Counted from the first letter of the stretch, positions 41,211-51,891 are shown. The stretch: 64,000 nt of DNA from a candidate division Hyd24-12 bacterium UBA6080 (GCA_002436025.1 DIXM01000008.1:87564-151563), one strand, 5' to 3'. The notes: generated from the letters alone by a model not told the origin. Made by a program: numbers and translations.

Positions 41211-44200
41211 TCACTCGATCTCCGAAAGGCTCACGGTGGTCAGACCGGATACGCCCGGTTCTGCCATGGTGATCCCGTAGAGCCTGTCCGAGGCTTCCAT
41301 CGACCTCTTGTTGTGCGTCATCATCAAAAACTGGGTGTCGGTGCTGAACCGCTTCAATATGCCCATGAAACTGTCAATGTTGGCATCGTCGAGCGGGGCG
41401 TCGAGCTCGTCGAGTATGCAGAAGGGGCTGGGCTTCACAAGGTACAGGCTGAAAAGCAGCGCAACGGCCGCAAGTGCCCTCTCACCGCCCGAGAGCGAGG
41501 TCACGTTCTCGAGCTTCTTGCCCCTGGGTCTGGCCATTATCTGTATGCCGCCCTCGAGGGGGTCTTCCGCGTCGAGTGCCGTGATGTCGGCCTCGCCCCC
41601 CCCGAACAGCTCCACGAAAACCTCCCTGAAATGGTCCCGCACCTGGGAGAAGGTCTCCTGGAAACGGGTCTGGGCCTCCCTGTTTATCTCGGTTATAGCC
41701 GTTTCGAGAGACTCACGGGCCTCCATGAGGTCGCGTCTCTGTTCGGTAAGGAAACCAAGCCTCTCCTCGGTCTCACTGAACTCGTCGACGGCAAGCATGT
41801 TCACCGGGCCGATGCCCTCGATGATCCTCAACTGACGCTGCTCTTCGTCCGCAAGTGCCTGTGGAGGCTGGTCGAGGAACGGGTTTTCCCCGTCCTCGGA
41901 GGGAAGCCCCTCTCTGAGCCCCTCCACCTTCTCTGCCAGGGCAGCCGATTCCGAATGTGCCAGTGAGCGCTTCTCCCGGGCCTGCCCGTGAAGGCTCCTG
42001 GCCGTGGACGACTGTTCCTCGAGGGCAGCCGTCTTCTGAAGCAGTTCGGCCCTGGCCGACGCCACCCTGTTCCGGTTCTCGCCCGCGGCGTCCCTGTCCT
42101 TCGTCAGAACGGCAACGCGCTTCGAAAGCGTTTCGAGTTCCTTCTCCAGAACTCCTGCACGGGAAGTCAGTTCGCCGGCTTCACTTGACAGTTCTTCGGC
42201 GGCGGTCGAGGCCGCTTCGGACTCGGTTCTGAGTTCGAGTGCCCTGGCCCTGAGCTGAGTGACGCGGTTTTCGGCCTCGCGAAGGTTCATGGCGGCACGC
42301 TCCCTGGCGAGGAAGACGCCGGTGCTCTGCTCCCTGACCTGGTCGAGGGCTTCGGCTGCCGCCCTGGTGGCCGCGGTGAGAACAACGAGCCTCTCCTCTC
42401 CCTCCCTTATGCCCAGGTCGGGGTCGGGACACGGCTCGTCTTCGCGCGAAAGACCGTCCAGCTCTTTCTCAAGGCCGCGCAGGGACTCCTCGAGACCCGC
42501 CAGGGCCTTTTCGGCCTCGGACTTGCGGCTCGAGAGAACCGCCTCGGTGCGCTGAAGTTCGGAAACCCTTGCCCTGAGCCCCTCGGTCGTCTTCTCCCAA
42601 CGGGCTACCGATTCCCTCAGTTCGCCAGCCTTCCCGGAGAGCTCCGACACCTGGCCGGAGAGCGCTAGAAGCCTTGCCTCACATGCGGCAAGGGCCGGAG
42701 CGATCTCGACAGCGCCGGTGCCGCCTTCCGGCACACCGAGGCGCACGGTTCCGTCGGGCATGAAAAGGTGCCCCTCGCGGGTCACTATCCCCATCGTGGT
42801 CCCGGAACCGAACCACTCGAGGGCTGTTTCGAAATCGGGCGCCACGACGTAGTGCCTCAGTACCGACTCAGCAACGGGGTCGGGCTTGGCAAGAAAACCG
42901 TCCATCGTCACTGCGCCCGGGGGAAGCGCGCCGGGGCAGCTCCTTCCTCCGACGGCGTACCTTGCCCCGTCGGCCGGAAGCCCGGAATGAACTTCGGACA
43001 CCGGGAGGGCTGTCTGCATCCCGTCGAGGCACGCCCCGACAGCGGGGCCCATCCCGGGCACGGCATCGATCACTGCACCGAGCGTTTCACCGCTGCGTGC
43101 CTTTGCAAGGGCGTTGCGCAGCCCCATGACCTCACGCTCGCATGCGCCGTGGAGGGCTCCGGCCTCGCCTGCCCTGAGAGCGGTCTCAGACGCGGCGGTC
43201 CTGGCTTCGGCAAGGCTTTCGGTCGCCTCGCGCAGTTCTCCCCCGGTCAGCCCGCACTCGCGGCGAGCCCCATCCATCCCAACTGAAAGGGTTTCAATTG
43301 AAGCCTTCAGGGCCAGGGCGTCGGCCCTGCCCTGCGAGAGCTTCTGGTCAAGCTCCTGAGCCCTCTGCCTCTCCGCCTCGTAGGCCCTGGCCTTCTCGAG
43401 GTAGAGGTTTCGAAGCCCGGTGAGGGAATCGGAACACTCCCTTTCCCTGTCCCGTGCTTCGGAAAGGGCTTCACGGGCCACCCGGACGGCCTCTTCGCAA
43501 CCGGCCGCCGCCTCTTCGTCGCGCCGGGCTGCCAGGGCCGCCTCACGGGCCGTGGTCTCCCAGCGCGTGGCTTCAGCTTCGGCCTCTTCGGCGTCACGTT
43601 CGTACTTCAGGGCCCGTTCCCGCTCCCGGGCGCAGCGGGCCATGTTCTCGCCCGAGGTGCGGCGCATGCCCGCAACCCTTTCCGTGGAAACTGCCCTCTC
43701 CCTCTCCAGACCGGCTATCTCCGACTCAATGGAGGCGCACTTCGCGTGGGCCTCGTCGAGGCGGGTCTGGGCCTCGCCCTGACGAACCCTGGCCTCGGCC
43801 AGTGTCACCTCGAGCGATGAGAGGGCGCCGGCGTGCAGGGCCTCGTCGGCCGCTGCCTGCTCGAGTGCCTTGCGGGCAGCGTTCAGCCTCTGTTCAAGCA
43901 GCAGCAGCTCGCCCGAAGCAAGGGCCGCCCTGATCTTTGAGATCGTGTTCCGGGCCTTCTCGTATCGCCTGAAGGAGGCCACCTGCTTTTTCAGGGCGCC
44001 ATGGGTGCGCTCAACCTCGGAGATGATGTCCGAGAGGCGCTCGAGATCGGTCCCGGCGGTTTCGAGCTTGAGCCCCGCCCTGTGCCTCTGGATCTTGTAT
44101 CGGCCGATGCCGGCGGCTTCGTCGAACAGCTCACGGCGGTCTTCCGCCCTGGGCGAGAGGATGGTCTTCACCATCTCCGCCTCGAGTATCCAGTACCCGG

Positions 44201-44606
44201 CGCTGCCGAGGCCCCGGTCCACCATCAGGTCGGTAACATCCATCAGGCGGCACTTGCTGCCGTTGATCAGGTATTCGCTTACGCCCGAGCGGAAGAGCCT
44301 CCTTGTGACCGACACCTCGTCGAAATCGAGCGCCAGGGACCTGTCGGAGTTGTCGAAGGTCACCTTGACCTCGGCCATGCCCATGGGCTTCCGTCCCGAG
44401 CTGCCGTCAAAGATCACGTTCTCCATCACCTCGGCGCGTATCTGTTTTGCGCTCTGGGTGCCCAGCACCCACCGCAGGGCGTCGGCCACGTTGCTCTTGC
44501 CGCAGCCGTTGGGGCCCACCACAGCGCTTATGCCGGGTTCGAAGTCCATTATGAAGGAATCGGCGAATGATTTGAACCCAAGTATCTCGAGTCTTTTCAG
44601 GCGCAT
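41211..44606 (-). CDS. smc: Chromosome segregation ATPase SMC
   Basis: An 1131-residue condensin subunit. The N-terminal ATPase half starts MRLKRLEILGFKSFADSF with Walker A AVVGPNGCGKSNVADALRW. Two long coiled coils rich in Glu, Arg and Ala flank a hinge around residues 515-640 (TLGAVIDAVPGMGPAVGACL). The C-terminal half carries the signature TSLSGGERALAAVALLF and Walker B FCILDELDAPLDDAN. ATG 44606 fits the family start; the upstream 95 codons overlap the phosphatidyltransferase gene in another frame. ScpA and ScpB are not here. Confidence 0.95.
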   Translation of the reverse strand: MRLKRLEILGFKSFADSFIMDFEPGISAVVGPNGCGKSNVADALRWVLGTQSAKQIRAEVMENVIFDGSSGRKPMGMAEVKVTFDNSDRSLALDFDEVSVTRRLFRSGVSEYLINGSKCRLMDVTDLMVDRGLGSAGYWILEAEMVKTILSPRAEDRRELFDEAAGIGRYKIQRHRAGLKLETAGTDLERLSDIISEVERTHGALKKQVASFRRYEKARNTISKIRAALASGELLLLEQRLNAARKALEQAAADEALHAGALSSLEVTLAEARVRQGEAQTRLDEAHAKCASIESEIAGLERERAVSTERVAGMRRTSGENMARCARERERALKYERDAEEAEAEATRWETTAREAALAARRDEEAAAGCEEAVRVAREALSEARDRERECSDSLTGLRNLYLEKARAYEAERQRAQELDQKLSQGRADALALKASIETLSVGMDGARRECGLTGGELREATESLAEARTAASETALRAGEAGALHGACEREVMGLRNALAKARSGETLGAVIDAVPGMGPAVGACLDGMQTALPVSEVHSGLPADGARYAVGGRSCPGALPPGAVTMDGFLAKPDPVAESVLRHYVVAPDFETALEWFGSGTTMGIVTREGHLFMPDGTVRLGVPEGGTGAVEIAPALAACEARLLALSGQVSELSGKAGELRESVARWEKTTEGLRARVSELQRTEAVLSSRKSEAEKALAGLEESLRGLEKELDGLSREDEPCPDPDLGIREGEERLVVLTAATRAAAEALDQVREQSTGVFLARERAAMNLREAENRVTQLRARALELRTESEAASTAAEELSSEAGELTSRAGVLEKELETLSKRVAVLTKDRDAAGENRNRVASARAELLQKTAALEEQSSTARSLHGQAREKRSLAHSESAALAEKVEGLREGLPSEDGENPFLDQPPQALADEEQRQLRIIEGIGPVNMLAVDEFSETEERLGFLTEQRRDLMEARESLETAITEINREAQTRFQETFSQVRDHFREVFVELFGGGEADITALDAEDPLEGGIQIMARPRGKKLENVTSLSGGERALAAVALLFSLYLVKPSPFCILDELDAPLDDANIDSFMGILKRFSTDTQFLMMTHNKRSMEASDRLYGITMAEPGVSGLTTVSLSEIE

Positions 44607-45163
44607 CGGCGGGACTCCGTTCGGCAAAGCTTTGGAAAGGCTGCAAGGTAGTCGATGAAACTCACAATGACCAGGAGCATTGCCGCCGCACCCAGAAGGT
44701 CTGCGCCGGGCAGGACCGGGGGGCCGAGGACCACTGCCGGGAAGAATGCCTGCCTTGTCAGGAACAGCGCCATGAGAACGGTGGAAAGTTTGCCGAGGGG
44801 TCTGGCCGAGGGAGGCTTCATCTTCCCCGCGACGAACAGTCCGCCCAGGCCGATCAGGGCGTCGCGGGACAGAAGGACAAGAAGGACCCACAGCCTGATG
44901 GCGCCGGTATGCACCAGGGCCCAGGCGAAGAGGGCGAAGGCGATCTTGTCGGCCAGCGGGTCGAGTATGCGGCCCCAGTCGCTGACCGTGCCGGTGCGTC
45001 TTGCCACGAACCCGTCCAACCAGTCCGTGGCAATGGCGGCAAACACGCAGATGCCTGCTGGAAAAGGCATCCCGCGCACGATGAAGTACGAAGCCGCCGC
45101 CCCGAACGGTATCCTGACGAGGCTTGTCACATTGGCTGCGGTAAAGAACCTGCCCTCACGCAC
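44597..45163 (-). CDS. CDP-alcohol phosphatidyltransferase (PgsA-like)
   Basis: A 188-residue integral membrane enzyme of phospholipid head-group synthesis. The signature DGX2ARX8GX3DX3D is complete: DGFVARRTGTVSDWGRI then LDPLADKIA. About five TM segments are visible. The length and the motif fit phosphatidylglycerophosphate synthase, but other CDP-diacylglycerol-using enzymes are not excluded. GTG start overlaps the recN stop by eight bases, and its own end overlaps smc by ten. Confidence 0.82.
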   Translation of the reverse strand: MREGRFFTAANVTSLVRIPFGAAASYFIVRGMPFPAGICVFAAIATDWLDGFVARRTGTVSDWGRILDPLADKIAFALFAWALVHTGAIRLWVLLVLLSRDALIGLGGLFVAGKMKPPSARPLGKLSTVLMALFLTRQAFFPAVVLGPPVLPGADLLGAAAMLLVIVSFIDYLAAFPKLCRTESRRCA

Positions 45164-46799
45164 GCCGGCCCTGCCCCTGTCTATTCGAGTTCAGAAGCAT
45201 GCTGCGGGCGTGCTGCACCGCGGCCTCGCCGCCGCCCAGCAGGCGCGCCAGCTCCAGCACCCTCTCATCATCGCTCGCGAGGACGCGGGTCCCCGATTCG
45301 GGCATCCCGTTCACGACCCGCTTCTCCACCACTATGTTCCGGTCCGCCCTTCCCGCAACCTGCGCCAGGTGAGTTATCACGATGACCTGCCGGGCCGCGC
45401 CAGCCCTGGCCAGGGATTCCCCCAGGCTGTGGGCGGTTTCACCGCCGGTGCCGGAATCGATCTCGTCGAAAACAAGGGTCGAGACACCGGACGCGCCCGC
45501 CAGGGCAAGCTCGAGCGCCAGGGCCACCCGCGAAAGCTCGCCGCCGCTGGCTATTCCCGCAAGTGGGCCGGGCGGCATCCCGGTGTTCGCCGTGAACAGG
45601 AACTCGGGTTCGGAGAGCCCCACCGGACCAAGCGACAAACCGGGAAGATCGATACCCCGTGACGCGGGGCTGAACCCCACGCTGAACGCGGACGACGGCA
45701 TTCGAAGAAGGCTGAGTTCAGCGTTGCAGTGGTCGGAGAGTTTCACCGACGCTTCGGTTCTTGCAAGCTCGAGGTCCTGCGCGCACCGGGAAAGCTCTTC
45801 CTCGAGGGCCGGCCTTCCTTCGGTGAGGGAGGAAAGCTCCTCTTCGAGGGCCTCCATCCCGGCAAGCTCGGAACCCAGGCGTTCGCCTGCCCCCAGCATT
45901 TTATCAAGGCTGCCGCCGGTGCGGGAAATGAGCCTTGCGTATGCGTCCAGCCTCTCATCCATCTCCCCCAGCCTGCCCGGGGCATCCTCGAACTCACCGA
46001 GAAGGCGGCGGCCCAGCCGGGAGGCCTCGGAGGCGCAGATGCCGGCCTGTCCCAGAAGCTCGACCAGTTCGTCCTGGCCGGGGTCGGTGGCGTTTATGTT
46101 CCGGCAGAGCCCCGCGAGCCTGCCTATGAAGCCGTCGTCGCCCTCGAGGGCTTCGGTGAGCCCGCCGTAGAGAAGGGCCAGTTCCTGTGCCTTCTCGAGG
46201 CGGCTCCGCTCTTCCCTGAGGCTTTCGTAATCCTCGCGGGTGGGCTTGAGCTTTTTAAAAAGCGAAAGCTCGTGAAGCACTATCTCGCGCCGTGATGCGA
46301 AACCCGAGATGATCCCCGAAAGCTCGGTACTGCGGGAAAGAAGGGTCCTGTAACGGTTGTAGAGCAGGGAGTAGCGGCGGGCCAGGGGCACGCACCCCGC
46401 GAAGCCGTCAAGCATGGCCACCTGCATGGGTTTCCGGAGAAGTGCGGGCGTTGACCTTTGCGTGTGAAGGCCCATCCTGCCGTCGAGCGACTCGATGACT
46501 TCCTCGAGGGTGCTCAGGGCGTCGTCTATGAACACCCTGCTCCTCCCCTCGGCAAAGACCTCGCGTCTGATGCAGAGTTCGCCCCGCTCATCGCCGAAAA
46601 CGGCCTCGACCGAAGCAAGACGCGCCCCCGGGCGCACAAGGGACTTGTCGGCCCTGGCCCCCATTGCAAGGAGCAGGCCGTCGATGAGTATGGACTTGCC
46701 CGCTCCGGTCTCGCCCGTGAGGACGTTCAACCCCGGCCCGGGTTCAAGCACCGTGTCGCTTATGGTGGCCAGGTTCGAGAGGGCGAGCCTGTTCAGCAT
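45156..46799 (-). CDS. recN: DNA repair protein RecN
   Basis: A 547-residue SMC-like repair ATPase. LNRLALSNLATISDTVLE and LTGETGAGKSILIDGLLL give Walker A; a central coiled-coil region spans ~150-360; IASGGELSRVALALELAL is the signature and TLVFDEIDSGTGGETAHS the Walker B. ATG 46799 starts one base from the nadK stop. Length is normal for RecN, which tethers DNA ends at double-strand breaks. Confidence 0.93.
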   Translation of the reverse strand: MLNRLALSNLATISDTVLEPGPGLNVLTGETGAGKSILIDGLLLAMGARADKSLVRPGARLASVEAVFGDERGELCIRREVFAEGRSRVFIDDALSTLEEVIESLDGRMGLHTQRSTPALLRKPMQVAMLDGFAGCVPLARRYSLLYNRYRTLLSRSTELSGIISGFASRREIVLHELSLFKKLKPTREDYESLREERSRLEKAQELALLYGGLTEALEGDDGFIGRLAGLCRNINATDPGQDELVELLGQAGICASEASRLGRRLLGEFEDAPGRLGEMDERLDAYARLISRTGGSLDKMLGAGERLGSELAGMEALEEELSSLTEGRPALEEELSRCAQDLELARTEASVKLSDHCNAELSLLRMPSSAFSVGFSPASRGIDLPGLSLGPVGLSEPEFLFTANTGMPPGPLAGIASGGELSRVALALELALAGASGVSTLVFDEIDSGTGGETAHSLGESLARAGAARQVIVITHLAQVAGRADRNIVVEKRVVNGMPESGTRVLASDDERVLELARLLGGGEAAVQHARSMLLNSNRQGQGRRA

Positions 46800-46800
46800 G

Positions 46801-47580
46801 TCATCCCCTGAAGCTCCATCCCAGCTTCCTGCCAAGCCTCACGTAGTAGCCCTCCTCGTTCGGAAGGCTCACCACCAGCCTGTTGCGGGACGCCCGGCTG
46901 ACGGTCACGCCGTCGCCGTCGCCCAGTGAGGTGCCGGTGGCCCTGCCGTCGGGGCTCACAAGAGCCCTGTCTCCCGGTCCGTGGATCCTGATGGACACCG
47001 ACGCCGAAAGGGGTATGACGATGGGCCGAAGGGAAAGGAGGTGGGGGCACACGGGCGTTATCACCATGGCGGACAGGTTCGGGTGCAGGATGGGCCCGCC
47101 GCAGGAGAGGCTGTAGGCAGTCGAGCCCGAGGGCGTTGAAACAAGGACGCCGTCGCCCGTGAGCATGGCGGCGGTCTGGCCGTTGACCTCGATGCCCATG
47201 TGCAGCAGGCCGAAATCGGAACACCTGTGCACGCACACGTCGTTCACTGCCGTGTGCTCGGAACCGTCGGGGAACCTCACTGAAAGGAGAGGAAGCTCGT
47301 GTATGTGGTAATCCCCCGTTGCAAGGCTCATGGCCGCCCCGGGCAGCGCGTCTTCGCCGCACGATGACAGAAAGCCCAGATGCCCTGCGTTCACGGCCAG
47401 GACGGGGGTTTCGAACATGTTGAAGCACTTCAGGAATGTGCCGTCGCCACCTATGGCCACGATAACATCGGGGTCGGTGTCGGAAACGGTTATCCCCGCT
47501 TCGGTGAGGACAGCGGCTGCGGCATGGTACCGGTCGGGCAGGAAGGGCGCGTAAACCATTGCGGTGACCACGGGCTTCAT
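46801..47580 (-). CDS. nadK: NAD kinase
   Basis: A 259-residue cytoplasmic enzyme making NADP from NAD. IVAIGGDGTFLKCF contains the catalytic GGDGT motif, VLAVNAGHLGFLS the second conserved block, and GDGVLVSTPSGSTAYSLSCGG the substrate-binding loop. The start overlaps the dxs stop (ATGA). Order dxs-nadK-recN is a familiar bacterial arrangement. Confidence 0.94.
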   Translation of the reverse strand: MKPVVTAMVYAPFLPDRYHAAAAVLTEAGITVSDTDPDVIVAIGGDGTFLKCFNMFETPVLAVNAGHLGFLSSCGEDALPGAAMSLATGDYHIHELPLLSVRFPDGSEHTAVNDVCVHRCSDFGLLHMGIEVNGQTAAMLTGDGVLVSTPSGSTAYSLSCGGPILHPNLSAMVITPVCPHLLSLRPIVIPLSASVSIRIHGPGDRALVSPDGRATGTSLGDGDGVTVSRASRNRLVVSLPNEEGYYVRLGRKLGWSFRG

Positions 47581-49421
47581 CGGAACTCACCTGTTTCCAT
47601 AACGGCCGTCGCCATGCCCTCGGCATCAAGCCCCACCTTTGCCAGGATGCTCATGTGGTTGCCGTGGGGCTGGAAGTCGTCGGGGATGCCCAGGCACGCT
47701 ACCCTGGTCCCCGAAAGCGAAGCCTTCAGCCCCTCGCCGAACCCCCCGGCCAGGCAGCCCTCCTCGGCGGTGACGACGCACCTGACGTTCCGTGCCAGGG
47801 CAAGTATCTCTTCGGTGGGCGCGGGTTTCAGCCATATCGGGTCGTAGACCCCGACGCTTATCCCCCGTGCCGCCAGGATGTCCGACGCTCTCACGGCCTG
47901 TGTCACCATCACGCCCACGGCCACGATGAGGGCATCGGTTCCGGGCCTTATGAGCTGGCCCCTGCCGGGAGTCACATCGCCGGGCGGCGGAGCCACCCTT
48001 TCGGGCTCGAGACCCCTGGGGTAACGGATGCCGACCGGCCCCGAAAGCCCGGGCAGTACCCCCCTGAGAAGGGCTTCGAGAACCCCGCAGTCACGGGGGG
48101 CCGCAAGGGCCGTTCCGGGAACCTGACGGAACATGGCTATGTCGTGCACACCGTGGTGCGTCGGGCCGTCGGCCCCGACTATGCCCGCCCTGTCCAGCGC
48201 GAAGAGCACCGGGGCGTTCTGAAGCGCGGCGTCGTGCACGAGCTGGTCGAACGACCTCTGGAAGAATGAACTGTAAATGGCGACCACCGGCTTGAGCCCC
48301 CCGAAGGCCAGGCCGCAGGCAAAGGTAACGGCGTGCTGCTCGGCTATTCCCACATCGAAGAACCTGTCGGGGTGCGCCGCGGCAAAACACGAAAGCCCGG
48401 TTCCGTCGGGCATGGCGGCGGTTATGGCCACCAGTGACCTGTCGGACCGTGCCATGTCGGTCAGCACGCCGCCGAAGACCGAGGTGAAGCTCTGCCCGGG
48501 CGTCGCGCCCGAAGCTCCGCTTATGCCGTGGAAATCGACCGGTTCGCACTCGGCCGGTTCGTAACCCTTGCCCTTCTTGGTCACAACGTGCACCAGCACG
48601 GGGCCGTGGAGTTCCTTCACGCGGGCCAGAACGGCGGTTAGAAGGGGAAGGTCGTGCCCGTCCACCGGGCCTATGTAACGCACCCCGAACTCGTCGAAGA
48701 CGTTCACGGGGTTCACTATCGTCTTCTTGACCGCCGCGCCGGCGTAACCGGCGGCCCGGCGCATGGTGTTTCCCACGGTGGGGACCTTGCCCAGCGTGTT
48801 CCAGACCTCGTCCTTGAGCCTGTTGTAGCGCGGGTCTGTTATGAGCTTCATGAAATGTCTGCTTATGGCCCCCACGTTGGGGGAGATGCTCATCCTGTTG
48901 TCGTTGAGTATCACGGTCATGTCGGTGTGGGCCTGGCCCAGGTTGTTGAGCCCCTCGAAGGCAAGGCCTGCGGTCATGCTGCCGTCGCCGATGACGGCAA
49001 GCACCCTGTGATGCTCGCCCCTCAGGTCGCGTGCCATGGCGAACCCCAGGGCGGCGCTTATGGAGGTGGAGCTGTGGCCGGTGCCGAAGCAGTCGCACAC
49101 GCTCTCGTCACGCTTCGGGAAGCCGCTTAACCCCCCGGCCTGCCGCACCGTGTGAAACCGGTTGCGCCGGCCCGTGAGAAGCTTCCAGGGGTAGGTCTGG
49201 TGGCCCACGTCCCAGATAATCCTGTCAACCTCGGGGTTGTAGACGGAAAGAAGTGCCACGGTGAGTTCCACCACCCCAAGGCTGGAGGCCAGGTGCCCGC
49301 CCGTGCAGCACACGACGTCGATTATCCGCTGTCTGACCTCCCGGGCCAGCAGGTCCTTCTCGGACTGACTCAGTGCGGCCACGTCTCCCGGCCCGCAGAT
49401 CCTGTCCAGTATGGAATCCAT
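47577..49421 (-). CDS. dxs: 1-deoxy-D-xylulose-5-phosphate synthase
   Basis: A 614-residue thiamine-diphosphate enzyme for the first step of the non-mevalonate isoprenoid pathway. VGHQTYPWKLLTGRR, GTGHSSTSISAALGFA and VIGDGSMTAGLAFEGLNN bind TPP and metal; DVGIAEQHAVTFACGLA and GPTHHGVHDIAMFR follow in the transketolase domain. ATG 49421 has GGAGGAATTG upstream and overlaps the stop of the prenyl synthase gene; the 50 upstream codons belong to that gene's region. With its neighbour it supplies isoprenoid precursors and chains. Confidence 0.94.
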   Translation of the reverse strand: MDSILDRICGPGDVAALSQSEKDLLAREVRQRIIDVVCCTGGHLASSLGVVELTVALLSVYNPEVDRIIWDVGHQTYPWKLLTGRRNRFHTVRQAGGLSGFPKRDESVCDCFGTGHSSTSISAALGFAMARDLRGEHHRVLAVIGDGSMTAGLAFEGLNNLGQAHTDMTVILNDNRMSISPNVGAISRHFMKLITDPRYNRLKDEVWNTLGKVPTVGNTMRRAAGYAGAAVKKTIVNPVNVFDEFGVRYIGPVDGHDLPLLTAVLARVKELHGPVLVHVVTKKGKGYEPAECEPVDFHGISGASGATPGQSFTSVFGGVLTDMARSDRSLVAITAAMPDGTGLSCFAAAHPDRFFDVGIAEQHAVTFACGLAFGGLKPVVAIYSSFFQRSFDQLVHDAALQNAPVLFALDRAGIVGADGPTHHGVHDIAMFRQVPGTALAAPRDCGVLEALLRGVLPGLSGPVGIRYPRGLEPERVAPPPGDVTPGRGQLIRPGTDALIVAVGVMVTQAVRASDILAARGISVGVYDPIWLKPAPTEEILALARNVRCVVTAEEGCLAGGFGEGLKASLSGTRVACLGIPDDFQPHGNHMSILAKVGLDAEGMATAVMETGEFR

Positions 49422-50296
49422 CAATTCCTCCTGCCCGGAAGGTAAAGGCAAAGGTCGGCCACCGGACGCCATCGGTCCCCAAGGGCCAGGAACGCTTCTG
49501 AAAGGGCCGCAGCTTCGGTGACGGCCCGGGCGGTGGCACCGGCAAGACCCATGGCCGAGACCGGGTTCCACTTGCCCCGGGATGCGTCCTTGCCCACGGC
49601 CTTCCCCATCTCCGCCTGGGAACCCGTGACGTCCAGTATGTCATCCGTGAGCTGAAAAAGGAACCCGAGCCTGTCCCCCAGCCCGGAAACAACGTTCAGA
49701 AGCTCGGGCGTCGCCCCGGCGGACAGGGCTCCCAGCTCCAGCGAGGCACGGATGAGGGCGGCGGTCTTCCCGCGCACCATTGTGGTTATCCAGGCCTCGT
49801 CGGCATCCTCCGGCGGGAACATGTCCATGAATTGCCCGCCCACGAGGTATCCGGCTCCGGAAGCCTCGGCCAGGCGCAGCATCATTCCGTTCACCCGGCC
49901 GGGCGGACCCGGCGTGAGGGAAAGGGTTCGAAACGCCTCGACAAGGAGCCTGTCACCCGCAAGGATGGCATTGGCCTCTCCGGCATGTTTGTGAAGCGTG
50001 GGCATGCCGCGCCTTGTGTCATCATCGTCCATGGATGGGAGGTCGTCGTGCACCAGGGAGTAGGTGTGAACCATCTCAACGGCGCAAGCTGCTGGAAGGG
50101 CCCTTTCAGGGTCGCCCCCGAGGGCGGTGCACGCCTGACGGACAAGGAAGGGCCTCAGTCTCTTGCCCCCGGTGGAAAGTGCGTAACGGCAGTGTTCGGG
50201 CAACTGGGTACCGTCCTGGTACATGCAAAGCGAATCGAGGCCGGCTTCAACCCATCGGGCAGCGGCTTCCAGCCCGCTTCTAAGCAATGGATCCAT
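49421..50296 (-). CDS. Short-chain polyprenyl diphosphate synthase (IspA-like)
   Basis: A 291-residue isoprenyl synthase that condenses isopentenyl diphosphate with allylic diphosphates. The first Asp-rich motif is VHDDLPSMDDDDTRRG and the second is LTDDILDVTG; ALSTGGKRLRPFLV binds the diphosphate. The insertion of two residues in the first motif (DDxxxxD) is the bacterial farnesyl/geranyl type. Its stop overlaps the dxs start, the common ispA-dxs order. Confidence 0.9.
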   Translation of the reverse strand: MDPLLRSGLEAAARWVEAGLDSLCMYQDGTQLPEHCRYALSTGGKRLRPFLVRQACTALGGDPERALPAACAVEMVHTYSLVHDDLPSMDDDDTRRGMPTLHKHAGEANAILAGDRLLVEAFRTLSLTPGPPGRVNGMMLRLAEASGAGYLVGGQFMDMFPPEDADEAWITTMVRGKTAALIRASLELGALSAGATPELLNVVSGLGDRLGFLFQLTDDILDVTGSQAEMGKAVGKDASRGKWNPVSAMGLAGATARAVTEAAALSEAFLALGDRWRPVADLCLYLPGRRN

Positions 50297-50320
50297 CGCC
50301 CCGTCCTTCCGTAACCGGCC

Positions 50321-51871
50321 CTAACGGGCCGTTTCGGATGCCCTGACCTCCCTGATGACGGTAACCTTGATCTGACCCGGGTACTCCATCTCGCTCTCGA
50401 TCTTCCTGGCTATCTCACGCGCCATGTCCGACGCCCCGGCGTCATCGATCTGTTCGGGTTTCACGGCGATCCGAAGCTCGCGGCCCGCCTGGATGGCGTA
50501 GGACTTGCCAACGCCCTCGAACGAATCTGCAATGGCTTCAAGCTTGTGCAGACGCCTCACGTAGAGCTCGAGGGTTTCACGGCGGGCTCCGGGCCGGGCG
50601 CTGCTCACCGCGTCGGCCGCCTGGACCAGAACGGCGTAGAGGCTCGTGGGCTCTATCTCTTCGTGATGGGCGCCGATGGCGTTGCACACCAGCATCTGTT
50701 CGTCGTACCTCCTGGCAAGCTCCATGCCCACAATGGCGTGGGAGCCTTCAAGCTCCTGGTCGGTGGCCTTGCCTATGTCGTGCAGGAGCCCAACCCTCCT
50801 GGCCATTGCCGGGTCGAGTTTGAGCTCGCTGGCGAGCAGGCCGCAGATGTGTGCGACCTCGAGCGAGTGCTGGTACATGTTCTGCCCGTAGCTGGTGCGG
50901 TAGCGGAGGCGCCCCAGGTGCCTGATGAGCTGCGAGTGCAGCCCGGGAACGTTGGCTTCAAGGGACAGCTCGTTGCCAAGCTTCCTTATCTTCTTCTCCA
51001 TGTCCGCCTGGGCCTTCTGCACGATGCTCTCGATGCGGCCAGGGTGGATCCTGCCGTCGGTGATGAGCTTCTCGAGGGCCTGTCTGGCCACCTCGCGCCG
51101 CACCGGGTCGAAGCAGGAGAGCACAACGGCCTCGGGTGTGTCGTCTATGACAACATCCACGCCGGTGGCGCTCTCGAACGCCCTTATGTTCCGCCCCTCG
51201 CGGCCTATGATGCGCCCCTTCAGCTCGTCGCTGGTGAGGCTCACCACTGAAACGCAGTTCTCGACAACATGGTTGGCGGCGCACCGCTGAACGGCGGTGG
51301 AGAGGATCATCGTGGCCTTCTCCTCCGACGACCTCTCGGCTTCCTCGATTATCCCGCGGGTGATCTTGGCCGCCTCGTGACGGGCCTCCTCGCGCAGGTT
51401 CGAGAGAAGGAGGTTCCTGGCGTCCTCACGCGTGAGCATGGAGATGTCCTCAAGCTTCTGGTTCTGTTCTTCAAGGAGTTTGTTGGCCCTGAGGTGCTTG
51501 GCGTTGAGCGACTGCTCACGCTCGGTCATTGCCGTCTCAAGCCCCTTCAGGGACTCGGCCCTCGCATCAAGGGTCTCACGGTTCCTCTGGATCTGTTCGA
51601 GCTGCCGGTTCATACCGGTTTCACGGCGGTCGAGCTCGGACTGGGACTGGCGCAGTTTTTCAAGCTGCGAGGCCTTTTCCCCGGCTATGATCTCCCTTCC
51701 CTCGAGAAGGGCTTCCTTTTTCAGGGTTTCGGCTTCCCTCCTGCCCTCGGTCAGTATGCGCTCGACCTCGGACATCGCGCCCTTGCGCTCCCTTGAGACA
51801 AGGGTCCTGTGAAGCGTGAAACCCAGGAAGAAGACGACTGCGGCACCCACTGCCGCGATGGCGTATATCAT
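50321..51871 (-). CDS. rny: Ribonuclease Y
   Basis: A 516-residue membrane-anchored endoribonuclease that starts mRNA decay. The N-terminal TM is [17 protein letters not shown], then a coiled coil to ~200, a KH domain with [17 protein letters not shown], and an HD domain with [13 protein letters not shown] and [16 protein letters not shown] carrying the metal ligands. Size and domain order are normal for the family. It lies downstream of zapA, as in many bacteria. Confidence 0.95.
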   Translation of the reverse strand: MIYAIAAVGAAVVFFLGFTLHRTLVSRERKGAMSEVERILTEGRREAETLKKEALLEGREIIAGEKASQLEKLRQSQSELDRRETGMNRQLEQIQRNRETLDARAESLKGLETAMTEREQSLNAKHLRANKLLEEQNQKLEDISMLTREDARNLLLSNLREEARHEAAKITRGIIEEAERSSEEKATMILSTAVQRCAANHVVENCVSVVSLTSDELKGRIIGREGRNIRAFESATGVDVVIDDTPEAVVLSCFDPVRREVARQALEKLITDGRIHPGRIESIVQKAQADMEKKIRKLGNELSLEANVPGLHSQLIRHLGRLRYRTSYGQNMYQHSLEVAHICGLLASELKLDPAMARRVGLLHDIGKATDQELEGSHAIVGMELARRYDEQMLVCNAIGAHHEEIEPTSLYAVLVQAADAVSSARPGARRETLELYVRRLHKLEAIADSFEGVGKSYAIQAGRELRIAVKPEQIDDAGASDMAREIARKIESEMEYPGQIKVTVIREVRASETAR

Positions 51872-51891
51872 TGCATGCCCCCGTTCATCAG

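Noticed and set aside
41308..44658. Several long plus-strand reading frames opposite smc
   Set aside because: They are antisense shadows of a G+C-rich coiled-coil gene, with no recognisable domains or ribosome sites.
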